Positions 34,117-43,592 are shown, counted from the first letter of the stretch. The stretch is 64,000 bases of DNA from Joyebacterum sp964521425 (GCA_964521425.1 CAZFRO010000001.1:124001-188000), one strand, 5' to 3'. Numbers and translations: made by a program. Notes: generated by a model from the sequence alone, not told the origin.

Positions 34117-34713
34117 ATGACGCAGAAGATGAGCACAGAGGCGCGACGGGAGCAGATAGCGCGTGCTGCGCTGAATCTCCTGGCCGAGAGAGGCAGCGAG
34201 GGATTCAACATCGCCGATCTCGCACAGAGCGTCGGACTGGTTCCCTCGGCCATCTACCGCCACTTCGAGGGCAGGGAGGACGTGCTTGAAGCTGCCCTGG
34301 ATGTCTTCAGGGACAAGGTCTACGGTCTCGTCGGGGCCGCGCGGGATGAGGCGCAAGATCCACTCATGGCGCTCGAGCTGCTCTTGACCCGGCACGCGAG
34401 GCTGATAGAGAGCGGGGGAGCGGTCCCGCACATCATGTCATCCATGGGTGCGCCGGAAGGACATGCAGCTCGCCGAGCCAAGACGGAGGAGATCTTCGCC
34501 GGCTACGTTGCCCGCGTCGAAGAGCTCGTGCGCGACGGACAGGAGTCGGGTCAGATTCGATCGGACATCAGCGCGGCCACTGCCGCTCTCCTGTTCGCAG
34601 GCATGATACAACCGGCGGCTCTCCGCCGGCACGCTGAAGGCGAGCGCTTCGATATCACTGCGCACGCCGCAGGGGTCTGGGAGCTCTTCCAGAGGGCCGT
34701 GGCGCGCGATTGA
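34117..34713 (+). CDS. TetR/AcrR-family transcriptional regulator
   Basis: The protein has 198 residues. The N-terminal helix-turn-helix (about 10-56) is typical: RREQIARAALNLLAERGSEGFNIADLAQSVGLVPSAIYRHFEGRE. The C-terminal ligand-binding part (about 60-198) is helical and not assignable to a ligand. The gene has its own promoter with an operator palindrome, and the same palindrome lies before the exporter gene 62 bases downstream, so it most likely represses itself and the transport operon. The inducer is unknown. Confidence 0.92.
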   Translation: MTQKMSTEARREQIARAALNLLAERGSEGFNIADLAQSVGLVPSAIYRHFEGREDVLEAALDVFRDKVYGLVGAARDEAQDPLMALELLLTRHARLIESGGAVPHIMSSMGAPEGHAARRAKTEEIFAGYVARVEELVRDGQESGQIRSDISAATAALLFAGMIQPAALRRHAEGERFDITAHAAGVWELFQRAVARD

Positions 34714-34745
34714 GTGCAGGACAGAACGAGGTTTTTTTCTCGGTG

Positions 34746-34765
34746 ATGTGAATTACAGTTCACAA
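34746..34765. promoter_or_regulatory. Second copy of the TetR operator, upstream of the RND gene
   Basis: The sequence is ATGTGAAT-TACA-GTTCACAA. It keeps GTGAA-N6-TTCAC at 34748-34763, matching the site before tetR in half-site sequence and spacing. It ends at the exporter's ribosome binding site (AAAGGAG, 34764-34770), so repressor could block either transcription or initiation of translation. A preceding T7 tract (34731-34737) lies just upstream. Confidence 0.75.
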
Positions 34766-34775
34766 AGGAGTGAAG

Positions 34776-37073
34776 ATGCACAGGTTTCTGACTGCCCTGA
34801 CAGCTCGTCCGTGGCTTGTATTCGCGGCTGTCCTCGCCGTTTCAGTGGCGTTCCTGGTCGGCGCCGCCGGCAACACCCGGATGGAGACCGATCTGGACGA
34901 GTACATGCCGAAAGACCATCCGGCGTTCATCTACAGCGATGAGGCGGAGGAGTGGTTCGACATCGGCGAGGGCATCATCATCGCCATCGAGCATCTGGAT
35001 GGAGTCTATAACCACGGTACTCTCTCGAAGGTCAAGGCGCTCACGAAGGAACTCGAGAGACACGACCTGATAGGCAGAGGTGATGTTACATCGCTCTACA
35101 CCGTCGACAACATCACCGGCTCCGACGTGGGGCTCGATGTGCGCTCGTTCTACTCGAAGGTCCCGGAGAGCGAAGTCGATCTGGAGGCGCTCCGCATGAG
35201 CGTGAGGGCCAACGACATGATCCACGGGAGGCTCGTGTCGGCGGACGAGACGGTCACGCTTGTGATCGCCGAGCTTGGTGACGAGGCCTTCTCTCAGGAG
35301 TTCTATCGCCAGATACTGGATCTCACTGCCGCCTATGAGGGCCCGGAGAAGCTCTACGTCGCGGGCAGACCCATCGTCGAGGGGACAATGGCCTACCTCG
35401 CTCCCAAGGACATGAAGCGTATGGTCCCCATCGTGCTTCTCATTATCACAGCTGTCCTGGCGCTGGTCCTGCGGAGTCCCAAGAGCACGTTCTTCACGCT
35501 GCTCGTCGTGGTTCTCAGCACGCTCTGGACGTTCGGCCTGATGGCGTGGCTGGGTATTCCCATCTACGCCGTCTCAACGATGATCCCGGTGATGCTCATC
35601 GCGATAGGCGTAGCCGACGGGATTCACATATACGGACACCTCGGGCACTACCAGAGAGAACGTCCCGGGGTCAGTGCTCGTGAGGGAGCCTCTGAAATGA
35701 TACGCGGCATGTGGAAGCCCGTTGTCATGACCTCAGTTACGACCGCGGTGGGGTTCGTCTCGCTTCTGACGTCTGACGTCTACCCGATCAAGTACTTCGG
35801 CATGTTCACGGCATTCGGAGTGATGTCGGCGATGGTTCTTTCTCTCGTCCTGATTCCGGCGGGCGTCGTGGCCTTCGGTCTTCCCGGGGCAAGGAAGGCC
35901 GAGGCAAGAGCAAAGGCAAAGGCAAAGCCGGAGGGGTCGGACGGCATCGCGCTGGCGTTCGGCAGGGGTGTCATGAGGTACAGAGGCGCGATCATCGTGG
36001 TGACCGTCATCGCCGTGCTTGTCTCCGTCATCGGTGTGACGAAGATCTGGATCAACTCCAGTTTCCTCGAGAAGTTCGCGCATGACAGCGACATCGTCTT
36101 GACGGACGCGTTCATAAACGAACGGTTCGGAGGAACCTCGACGCTGAATGTCATCCTCGAGAGTTCCGACGATGGTGGGATGAAGAGGCCGGACGTGCTT
36201 CGCCTGATGGACAAGATGCAGACGGAGAGTGAGATGCTCGAGGAGGTCGGTAACTCGTTCGGCCTTGCGGACTATCTCCGGCGCATCAACAAGGTGATGC
36301 ACGCCGACGATCCCGCGTTCGATACGATTCCGGATTCCGCGGATCTGGTCGCGCAGTATCTCCTTCTCTATGAGATGTCGGGAGACCCCAAGATGCTCTG
36401 GAGGACCGTCGACTACGACTTCGCCAGGTCAAACATCACGCTGCAGCTCAAGGGCGACGATTCGAAGACCATCAACCGTGCCATCGGTGTGGTCGAGGAG
36501 TTCAGACCTCTCTTCGAGGAACTCGGCGTCAACGTCAACTATGCGGGCTCCGGCTACAAGGGTCTGATCTTCACTGATCTGATCCTGAAGGGCCAGGTGA
36601 AGAGCCTGATCCTCTCGCTCGGTATCATCGTCGTTCTTCTGTCCCTGATGTTCAGACGGATCTCGGCGGGGCTCATCGGCGTCATCCCGATCACGATCAC
36701 GGCCCTCATGAGCTTCGGCGTCATGGGGCTTCTTGGCATACCGCTCAGCACGACCACGGCGCTCATATCGAGCATCGCCGTCGGCGTCGGGATCGACTAC
36801 GCTGTTCACTTCATGGAGCGCTTCAGGGTTGCCGCGAAGAGGACGGGCGACGTCTTCGCTACCATCGCGGATGCCATGCACCATTCGGGCAGGGCCATCA
36901 TGTTCAACGCGATTGTAGTGATTGCCGGCTTCCTGGTGCTACTGTTCTCGGCGTTTCCGCCAAACAGGGCCCTCGGCGCGCTCGTGTCCGGTAACATGTT
37001 CATCAGCCTTCTGGGTACGGTTACGATCATGGTCGTCGTAATGGTTCAAACGAAGTTCTACTTCAGGGAATAG
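34776..37073 (+). CDS. RND-superfamily (MMPL-type) exporter
   Basis: The protein has 765 residues from ATG 34776; an in-frame GTG at 34770 overlaps the ribosome binding site and was rejected. The layout is one N-terminal helix (about 8-28), a periplasmic loop, a bundle of five or six helices (about 210-370), a polar Ala/Lys linker, a helix near 395, a second periplasmic loop and a final helix bundle (about 605-760). Each bundle has the sterol-sensing/MMPL signature: GVADGIHIYGH and GVGIDYAVHFMERF. Such exporters move lipids or hydrophobic compounds using proton motive force. The downstream LolA-like and outer-membrane genes suggest transport of a hydrophobic cargo to the outer membrane. Confidence 0.88.
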   Translation: MHRFLTALTARPWLVFAAVLAVSVAFLVGAAGNTRMETDLDEYMPKDHPAFIYSDEAEEWFDIGEGIIIAIEHLDGVYNHGTLSKVKALTKELERHDLIGRGDVTSLYTVDNITGSDVGLDVRSFYSKVPESEVDLEALRMSVRANDMIHGRLVSADETVTLVIAELGDEAFSQEFYRQILDLTAAYEGPEKLYVAGRPIVEGTMAYLAPKDMKRMVPIVLLIITAVLALVLRSPKSTFFTLLVVVLSTLWTFGLMAWLGIPIYAVSTMIPVMLIAIGVADGIHIYGHLGHYQRERPGVSAREGASEMIRGMWKPVVMTSVTTAVGFVSLLTSDVYPIKYFGMFTAFGVMSAMVLSLVLIPAGVVAFGLPGARKAEARAKAKAKPEGSDGIALAFGRGVMRYRGAIIVVTVIAVLVSVIGVTKIWINSSFLEKFAHDSDIVLTDAFINERFGGTSTLNVILESSDDGGMKRPDVLRLMDKMQTESEMLEEVGNSFGLADYLRRINKVMHADDPAFDTIPDSADLVAQYLLLYEMSGDPKMLWRTVDYDFARSNITLQLKGDDSKTINRAIGVVEEFRPLFEELGVNVNYAGSGYKGLIFTDLILKGQVKSLILSLGIIVVLLSLMFRRISAGLIGVIPITITALMSFGVMGLLGIPLSTTTALISSIAVGVGIDYAVHFMERFRVAAKRTGDVFATIADAMHHSGRAIMFNAIVVIAGFLVLLFSAFPPNRALGALVSGNMFISLLGTVTIMVVVMVQTKFYFRE

Positions 37074-37139
37074 AGACGCATGCGCGTGCGCCCTCGCGCC
37101 TGATCACGGGGGGAGGGTCTGCACGGGAGGGAGACCGAA

Positions 37140-37946
37140 ATGAAGAGGATAGCTGCACTTGCGGTGTTGATCCTGGTCATCGCCACCGGCCTGGTCTCAG
37201 CGGAGGAGCCGAGTGGGCTCGATGCGATCGCTGAGATGCCAAGCGGACTCGAGCTGATCGAGAGTGTCTACTACAGGCCCAACGGTGAGGACATGCAGTC
37301 CAGGCTCACCATGACGCTCGTGAATTCGCGCGGAAACACGCGCGTACGTGAGATCCGCCAGTTCATGAAGGACTTCGGTGACGTTGAGAAGAAGGTGATG
37401 TTCTTCGAGTCGCCCGCTGATGTAAGGAACACATCGTTCATGAACTGGAGTTACGCGGCAATCGGTCAGGACGATGATCAATGGATCTACCTGCCTGCGC
37501 TCAAGAAGGTCAAGAGGATATCGAGCGACAGCAAGGGCGACTACTTCATGGGGTCCGATTTCACGTACGACGACCTCGGTGACCGCCATCCGACGAGTGA
37601 CACGCACACGGTGCTCGGTCGCGAGGACGTGAACGAAGAGCCGTGCTACGTCGTTCAGGGTGTTCCGATTGAGGAAGAGTACATCTACGGGAGGACGGTC
37701 AGCTGGATCGTCGAGGACAAGTGGGTCGTCGTGAAGAAGGACTTCTACGATGAGGATGATGAACTCCTGAAGTCGCTGACGGTGGACGAATACGGGGACA
37801 TCGGTGGCTACTGGGTGGTGACGCACTCGACGATGCATCACGTTCAGAGGGACCACACGACGATCATGGCTCTGGACGACATCCAGCTCGACACGGGCAT
37901 TCCGGAGAACAAGTTCACCGAGAGAATGATGACGAGGGGGCTCTAG
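37140..37946 (+). CDS. LolA-like outer membrane lipoprotein-sorting protein
   Basis: The protein has 268 residues with a signal peptide (about 1-21, cleaved after VSA). The rest fits the LolA-like periplasmic family: LTMTLVNSRGNTRVREIRQF, KVMFFESPADVRNTSFMNWSY, DDQWIYLPALKKVKRI and GSDFTYDDLGDR. Members are half-barrels that bind acyl chains. Genes of this type follow RND exporters in many bacteria and probably shuttle cargo across the periplasm. The start follows GGGAGGGAGA, 66 bases after the exporter, and the stop is one base before the next gene. Confidence 0.82.
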   Translation: MKRIAALAVLILVIATGLVSAEEPSGLDAIAEMPSGLELIESVYYRPNGEDMQSRLTMTLVNSRGNTRVREIRQFMKDFGDVEKKVMFFESPADVRNTSFMNWSYAAIGQDDDQWIYLPALKKVKRISSDSKGDYFMGSDFTYDDLGDRHPTSDTHTVLGREDVNEEPCYVVQGVPIEEEYIYGRTVSWIVEDKWVVVKKDFYDEDDELLKSLTVDEYGDIGGYWVVTHSTMHHVQRDHTTIMALDDIQLDTGIPENKFTERMMTRGL

Positions 37947-37947
37947 G

Positions 37948-39198
37948 ATGAAGAACCCTCTGGTCCATCTGATGGTGGCCGTCGCGATCCTCGGCGTGGC
38001 CCTCTCGGTGGCCCCCGCGGTTGCCCTGGAGTCGATCCACGTCGGCGGCTATGTTCGACACCACACGTCAGTCCTGGTCGACGGTGGAGACTACTCGATC
38101 ATCGAGAACACACTTGCTCTGAGACTGGATCAATCCCGCGGCAACGTTGCCTTCCGCGTGGACCCATACGTCTACCAGCGCCCGGGCGAGGAACTTGAGA
38201 TGGGCCTCCGCCAGGCGTATGTCGACATCTACTGGGACAGCGTCGACCTCCGTGTCGGCATGCAGCAGGTCATCTGGGGCAAGGGCGACGGCGTGTTCAT
38301 TACTGATGTCGTGTCGCCGAAGGACTTGAGCCGCTTCCTCCTGCCGGACTTCGAGGAGATTCGTATCGGAGTCGACGCGGTGAAGCTCGATTACTACAGA
38401 GGCAGCGGAACACTGGAGGTCGTCTGGGTTCCTGTGTTCGCTCCGATGCTCCCCCCGGACGAGGGATCCATCTGGGCAAGATCTGTGCAGTTCCCGGTGC
38501 AACCGACCTTCGATCTGTCATCGGAGGGCGTCGATGCAACCCTTGAGAACAGCGAGGTATTCGCGAAGTACTCGCTCCTGTCGTCTGCGTTCGATCTGGA
38601 GATAATGGCGGGGTATGCCTGGGACGACGAACCCGCGCTACACATGGACATCGAGCAGGACCCGGACACCCATGAGATAGTCTCACTGGTTGTCGCTCCC
38701 GAGCACCATCGCCTTGCGCTCGCCGGCGGGAGCTTCAGCACGGCCGTCGGAGGGGCTATTGTTCGCGGAGAGGGCGCCTACTACTGGGGGAAGCGCTTCG
38801 CCACCGAGAGTCCGCTTGTGGGGGACGGAGTGCTCGATCGCGACTACGTTCACTACCTGCTCGGCGTCGACTGGACCCTTCTCGGCGTCAGCATGAGCGC
38901 CCAGTTCGTCCAGGAGGTGATCCTGGACTATGATGACACGCTGGCTTCCGATGAGCGCTCGGATGTGATGACATTCCTCGCACGGGACAGCTTCCTGAAC
39001 GAGACGCTGCATCTGGAGTTCTTCTCGTACGTGGGGTTGAACGACAGTGATGCGCTTCTGAGGCCGAAGGTCAGCTACAACGTGGCCGACGGATTCGAGA
39101 TCCTGATTGGAGCAGATCTGTTCATAGGTGACGATGGGATGTTTGGGGTGTACGATGCTAACGATTCGGTGTACGCGAAACTGAAGTACAGTTTCTGA
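37948..39198 (+). CDS. DUF1302-like outer membrane beta-barrel protein
   Basis: The protein has 416 residues with a signal peptide (about 1-26). Alternating hydrophobic strands and a C-terminal Phe (YAKLKYSF) are the marks of an outer membrane beta-barrel. Segments such as LRQAYVDIYWDSVDLRVGMQQVIWGKGDGVFITDVVSPKDLS resemble the DUF1302/DUF1302-like family found with RND exporters and LolA-like proteins. It would form the outer-membrane component of the system. It starts one base after the preceding stop, consistent with one transcript. Confidence 0.75.
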   Translation: MKNPLVHLMVAVAILGVALSVAPAVALESIHVGGYVRHHTSVLVDGGDYSIIENTLALRLDQSRGNVAFRVDPYVYQRPGEELEMGLRQAYVDIYWDSVDLRVGMQQVIWGKGDGVFITDVVSPKDLSRFLLPDFEEIRIGVDAVKLDYYRGSGTLEVVWVPVFAPMLPPDEGSIWARSVQFPVQPTFDLSSEGVDATLENSEVFAKYSLLSSAFDLEIMAGYAWDDEPALHMDIEQDPDTHEIVSLVVAPEHHRLALAGGSFSTAVGGAIVRGEGAYYWGKRFATESPLVGDGVLDRDYVHYLLGVDWTLLGVSMSAQFVQEVILDYDDTLASDERSDVMTFLARDSFLNETLHLEFFSYVGLNDSDALLRPKVSYNVADGFEILIGADLFIGDDGMFGVYDANDSVYAKLKYSF

Positions 39199-39217
39199 GA
39201 TTGAAAGGAGAAGGACA

Positions 39218-39556
39218 GTGAATACCATCAAAGTGAAGGATGCGGAGTCCCGCGAGAACCCGCACGGTGTTGACGCAAGGGCTCTCCACAGCAGTGAGCA
39301 TGCGCTTGTCTCCCACATCACGCTTCAGCCGGGTGAGGCGCTGAAGAGGCACATCACACCCGTTGATGTGGTGTTCTACGTTCTAGAGGGCACAGGTGTC
39401 GTCGAGGTCGGGGAGGAGAAGGTGGAGGTAGGCGCCGACACGCTGATCGAAAGCCCTGCGGACATCCCGCACTGCTGGTACAACGAGAGCAGTGACACGC
39501 TCAGATTCCTGGTGGTGAAGGTTCCGCGTCCGACTGGGCCGACGAAGGTGCTGTAG
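39218..39556 (+). CDS. Cupin-domain protein
   Basis: The 112-residue protein starts with GTG 39218 after AAAGGAG. The cupin fold is clear: motif 1 PGEALKRHITPVDVVFYVLEGTGVVEVG carries His48, and motif 2 DIPHCWYNESSD carries a His near 85. Both together can bind one metal ion. The family includes dioxygenases, isomerases and sugar-binding proteins, so no reaction can be assigned. It follows the barrel gene by 19 bases and may be the last gene of that operon or the first with the C45 gene downstream. Confidence 0.82.
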   Translation: MNTIKVKDAESRENPHGVDARALHSSEHALVSHITLQPGEALKRHITPVDVVFYVLEGTGVVEVGEEKVEVGADTLIESPADIPHCWYNESSDTLRFLVVKVPRPTGPTKVL

Positions 39557-39579
39557 TCCAGCCGTCTCAGGGAGACTTC

Positions 39580-40713
39580 GTGAGTGAACTCAGGTACATC
39601 GAAGTGGCAGGTTCGCCCCGAGCGATGGGAGAGACGCACGGTGAGGAGTTCCGTGACGCCATACGCGAGTTCACGGAGCGACGCATCGAGTACTGTCTTG
39701 GATTCGTCGACAAGTACGACCCCGGTCGCCCGATCGGGCGCGAGGATGTGCTCCGCGTCGCGGAAGAGGTCATGGAACCGCACCGGCAGTACGATGACGC
39801 CGTCTGGCAGGAGTTTGAGGGCGTTGCGCGTGGGGCCGGTGTAGGCCTGCCGGAGCTCCTTGTGGGGAACGGACTTACGGATCTGCGTGATCTGGTGCTG
39901 ATGGCGGATGAGACGGGCGCCGACCCTCGTGAACCCGAGAGTGCAGGGGGGCGAGGTGGAGGCGACACAGGCGAGTGCACGTCGTTCGCCTGCTCCGCCG
40001 AGGTCTCCGGTGGGTCTCCTATCATCGGTCAGACGTGGGACATGCATCCTGATGCGCGTGACTACCTGGCCGTTGTCCGCCGTAGGCCGTGCGACGCTCC
40101 GGAGACGCTCTCGCTCACGACAGTGGGTTGTCTGTCGCTCACCGGGTTGAACAGCGAGGGTGTCGCGGTCTGCAACAATAACCTCGTGCCCACTGACCCG
40201 CAGTCTGGTGTGAACTACCTCTTCGCCATCACGCGCGCCCTTGCAGCGACGACGGCGCTCGATGCGGTCAGAGTCATCGAGGAGACGCCGAGGCTCTCTG
40301 GACACAACTTCGTTGTGGGGGATGCGAGTCGTGCATTCAACCTCGAAATGACGACGACGTCCTCTGCGCGGACTGACGTCAAGCGCGGCGTCTTCGTTCA
40401 CGCCAACCACTACACAGCTCCGGCGCTTCTGTCCGCCGCATACGAACGGATCGACCTGGCTGGATCCCGCTGGCGCGAGACGCATCTCGTGGAACTCTTC
40501 AGGGACGTGCTGCACCCCATTACTGCCGATGTCTGCTGGGAGCTTCTCTCAGACAACACTCGGGGAGCCGGCGCAGTCTGCAATGAGGACTACGACAGCA
40601 TCTACGGAGAGTCCGCGACCGCTGCCACAGTTGTGATTGAACCCGCAGATGGACGGCTGATCGCCTGTGCGGGCGGGGCAAGGCTCGGTCGAGCTCACTC
40701 CTTCGGGTTCTAG
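39580..40713 (+). CDS. C45-family peptidase / acyl-CoA:6-APA acyltransferase-like protein
   Basis: The 377-residue protein starts with GTG 39580. C45 enzymes are Ntn hydrolases: after self-cleavage the new N-terminal Cys is the nucleophile. Here GECTSFACS places it at Cys133, followed by GQTWDMHP, GCLSLTGLNSEGVAVCNNNL and GRLIACAGGARLGR. Relatives include isopenicillin-N acyltransferase and unknown amide hydrolases. An acidic, Gly-rich loop (about 108-131) precedes the cleavage site. The substrate is not predictable. It is convergent with the metallophosphoesterase gene, 56 bases away. Confidence 0.82.
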   Translation: MSELRYIEVAGSPRAMGETHGEEFRDAIREFTERRIEYCLGFVDKYDPGRPIGREDVLRVAEEVMEPHRQYDDAVWQEFEGVARGAGVGLPELLVGNGLTDLRDLVLMADETGADPREPESAGGRGGGDTGECTSFACSAEVSGGSPIIGQTWDMHPDARDYLAVVRRRPCDAPETLSLTTVGCLSLTGLNSEGVAVCNNNLVPTDPQSGVNYLFAITRALAATTALDAVRVIEETPRLSGHNFVVGDASRAFNLEMTTTSSARTDVKRGVFVHANHYTAPALLSAAYERIDLAGSRWRETHLVELFRDVLHPITADVCWELLSDNTRGAGAVCNEDYDSIYGESATAATVVIEPADGRLIACAGGARLGRAHSFGF

Positions 40714-40769
40714 TCGGCGTGTCTGCTCTGGCGCCCAAAGACTGGCGTAGTCCCACCGCTCAACGAGGG

Positions 40770-42533
40770 CTATCTGAGTACTATAAGCCGCGTTGTGAGT
40801 GCCTCGGACGCAATCGCTATCCTTACGAAATAGACGCCGGAGGAGACGGGCCGGCCTGATGCATCGCGCAGGCTCCATGAGAGCATCTGCGTACCCGCAG
40901 GTGTGTAGCTGTCGCGAAGGGTGGCGACCCTTCGGCCGGAGAGGTCAAGGACCTCCGCGGTGACGTGCCCGGGTGCTCCGATCGAGAAACTGAGACTCGC
41001 GCCGGAGCTCGCGGGATTGGGGGAGACCGGAGCAGCGAGAGCGAGCGTCGGACGCGGAGCGTCTGCAACGCCGGTCTCGGGGCTGATGGTGATGGTGGTC
41101 ACGCTCATAGATGGAAGCACAATATTGACGTAGTACGTCGCGATGTTCCCCTCAACGATCGAGTGGGTTATGGTCCCTTCGTCCACTTCGTAGGGCATCG
41201 AGGAGGTTGGGACGTGGAACTTCACACGCCCGTACTCAAACACCTCGGACTGCCAGTTTGTAACCGTGGCAACGACTTCGGTCTCGGTGCCGTCGTTCGG
41301 CACGTCAAACATCATTCTGAGGTTCTGTCCGCTCGAGCCTGCATTGATGTGGTCTGAGGGTGTGACGATGTCATCCTCCACCCGGATGAGGCGCATGGCG
41401 CGAGACCCGTCGCACACATTGTCGGTGGAAATGTCGAACGGTGTAGTGCCGGTGGAGCCGGACGATGAGTGTATGTGCCCCCAGAGCGCGCCGTCGACGC
41501 CCAGGTTTCCCAGGTTCAGCTGATTCTGGAAATCCATGTGGTAGAAGAGTACGACGGCCTTGACCGGATGTACGAGGCTCAGGTGGTCGGAGAGCCAGGT
41601 GAGCTGGCGGTCTGTAAAACTGTCGGTTCCATAGGTGGGGCGGCGCCAGCGGTCGTAGTTATTGTAGGACTCGATTCCAACCAGGTGCGCACCGCCGTAG
41701 TCGAACGCGTAGTTCTGCGTGTGGATGTCGTCACCCGAAGGCGGATCGTTGAGGTAGCGCCAGCCGAAGAACTTCCACCAGTTCCGTCGCGCCGTTCCGT
41801 CGGAGGGAGGGCTATCATCCCAGCCACCGATGTCGTGATTCCCCGCAATGAGGTAGACGGGAACGTCCAGCTCCTTCAGGATGCGCTTCGTTCGCGTGAA
41901 GTACCGCTTGTCGAGAAACTCCTCCAACTCGCCTTCGTTAATGACGTCGCCGGTCAGGAGTACAAACGCCGGATTGATGATGTTGATGTCATCGATCACG
42001 GCCCGGAAATCGTCCATCTCGGTCGTGTCCGTATCCGCGCCACTCTGGTAGTAGTAGAGGTGGGTGGGGAGGTGAGTGTCCGCGATGTGAATGAAGTAGA
42101 AGTCGTTCGAAAGCGCGTCCTCGACCATGACAGAGTGCGCGGTCACATCGTCGATGCCGCCGTTCGCCTGGACGTGCAGGTCGTAGAGTTCCTCAGGTGT
42201 GCCGAACGGGACGGTGGCCGTCATGAACCAGCGCTCGTACGATGACTCGTAGGATACGGAACTCAGAGCGAGCGAGTAGGAGAGTGTGCCGCGCTCAAGT
42301 GTCGCCGTCCAGCCCGTCGTCGAGGAGGAGGCCTTGGCTTCGATCGTGAAGCTCTGGCCGTCGGCGACGATTCTCGGCACCGACAGGATGGGTCGCATCA
42401 CAACCGTGAGCGTGTCACCGATGGCTCGTGTCCCAGGCAGGGCGGTTGGCTGTGCGGAAGCACTGACGGGTCCCATGACCACCAGAGCGGTCAGCAGGAG
42501 CAGTGTTGCCGTGGCAAGTGCGTTTTGGGGCAT
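40770..42533 (-). CDS. Secreted calcineurin-like metallophosphoesterase with FlgD-like C-terminal module
   Basis: The protein has 587 residues with a signal peptide (about 1-28). Metallophosphoesterase motifs are visible: ADTH, LLTGDVINEG, AGNHDIGGW, VLFYHMD and LWGHIHS. They form the two-metal site. A beta-sandwich region follows. The last about 80 residues have the FlgD/T9SS-like module: VSPNPASSGASLSFSI, VTAEVLDLSGRRVATL and SSGVYFVRI. AGGAGGAG lies just upstream of the ATG. It would be exported, with the module serving attachment or sorting. The substrate may be a phosphodiester, phosphomonoester or nucleotide. Confidence 0.85.
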   Translation of the reverse strand: MPQNALATATLLLLTALVVMGPVSASAQPTALPGTRAIGDTLTVVMRPILSVPRIVADGQSFTIEAKASSSTTGWTATLERGTLSYSLALSSVSYESSYERWFMTATVPFGTPEELYDLHVQANGGIDDVTAHSVMVEDALSNDFYFIHIADTHLPTHLYYYQSGADTDTTEMDDFRAVIDDINIINPAFVLLTGDVINEGELEEFLDKRYFTRTKRILKELDVPVYLIAGNHDIGGWDDSPPSDGTARRNWWKFFGWRYLNDPPSGDDIHTQNYAFDYGGAHLVGIESYNNYDRWRRPTYGTDSFTDRQLTWLSDHLSLVHPVKAVVLFYHMDFQNQLNLGNLGVDGALWGHIHSSSGSTGTTPFDISTDNVCDGSRAMRLIRVEDDIVTPSDHINAGSSGQNLRMMFDVPNDGTETEVVATVTNWQSEVFEYGRVKFHVPTSSMPYEVDEGTITHSIVEGNIATYYVNIVLPSMSVTTITISPETGVADAPRPTLALAAPVSPNPASSGASLSFSIGAPGHVTAEVLDLSGRRVATLRDSYTPAGTQMLSWSLRDASGRPVSSGVYFVRIAIASEALTTRLIVLR

Positions 42534-42761
42534 GACTCCTCCTAGGATCCCTTATCATAGACCTCTAGCACGATTGTACCATGGATGGATGCTCTTGACC
42601 AGATTGCAGTTCTGTGACTCATCCGGTGTTGTGGGTCTGTTTCAACCAGGCAGGGGTCCGCGTGTCGAACGGAGCGACGGCCAGACCACTGTGGGAGCAA
42701 GGCGACAGGTGTCCATCCCCAACATCACGTGCGAACAGTGCATACCGAAGGAGGATCTCGC

Positions 42762-43436
42762 ATGACGTCACTCACGATAGCTTTCATCACCGCGATGCTG
42801 CTCGTAGTCCCGGTCAGCGCTCAGGAGCTGGGATACGTTGACATCCCTGAGATGCCGGGTGGAATCGAGGGCGAGCGATTCTCGTACAGCAACACCGGCA
42901 TGCTTCTCCTTGGTGTCGTCATCGAGAGCGTGACCGGGGGAAGCTACTTCGACCACATTCGTGCGAACATCTACGACCCGGCCGGTATGACCCGCACGGA
43001 CTGCTACGAGATGGACTGCCCGGCGGACGACCTGGCCATGAGGTACTATCAGGACCCGGAGAGCGAGTGGGGTTGGCGCAATAACCTCTATGAGCACACG
43101 ATCAAGGGCGGTCCCGCGGGAGGCGGGTTCTCGACGGCGCCCGACATGCACCGGTTCGCAATGGCACTTCTCGCGGGCGAACTCGTGGGCGAGGAATCCC
43201 TGGAAGCGATGTGGACCGAGCAGTCGGAAGTACCGTACGGGTATGGATTCTCAGTCAGCGGCTCGCCGGCCGGCAAGATCGTTGGCCACGGAGGTGGCTT
43301 CATCGGGATCAATGCGAACCTCGACATCCTTATTGAGAGCGGCTACGTTGCCGTCGTCCTTGCCAACTACGGTGGCGCGGCAGCGCCCGTGAGCACACGG
43401 ATCCGTGAACTCGCGGGGAGGATAGGCCGGGAGTAG
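42762..43436 (+). CDS. Beta-lactamase-fold remnant lacking the nucleophile region
   Basis: The product has 224 residues from ATG 42762 (AGGAGG upstream) and a signal peptide (about 1-20, ending VSAQ). It then passes almost directly into the second half of a serine-hydrolase (class C beta-lactamase / PF00144) domain: FSYSNTGMLLLGVVIE contains the YSN motif, followed by GPAGGGFSTAPDMHRFAMALL and VGHGGGFIGINANL (the HxG-like motif). The SxxK nucleophile and about 100 or more residues normally lying between are absent, so the protein cannot act as a standard hydrolase. The frame is intact. It may be a decaying deletion product or a binding-only relative. Confidence 0.75.
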   Translation: MTSLTIAFITAMLLVVPVSAQELGYVDIPEMPGGIEGERFSYSNTGMLLLGVVIESVTGGSYFDHIRANIYDPAGMTRTDCYEMDCPADDLAMRYYQDPESEWGWRNNLYEHTIKGGPAGGGFSTAPDMHRFAMALLAGELVGEESLEAMWTEQSEVPYGYGFSVSGSPAGKIVGHGGGFIGINANLDILIESGYVAVVLANYGGAAAPVSTRIRELAGRIGRE

Positions 43437-43592
43437 GGGATGGGGTCAGTGTCTCCATAAACGCCGGCAAGGTCCGGTGTGTCTTATCTTGCGAGCCATA
43501 TTATCCCCCCAATCGCTCACTTGGCGTACACACCGCACCGGCGGACCCTCGCTCGACGGGGTGAGCCGTCGGACCAACACCCAGGAGACATG

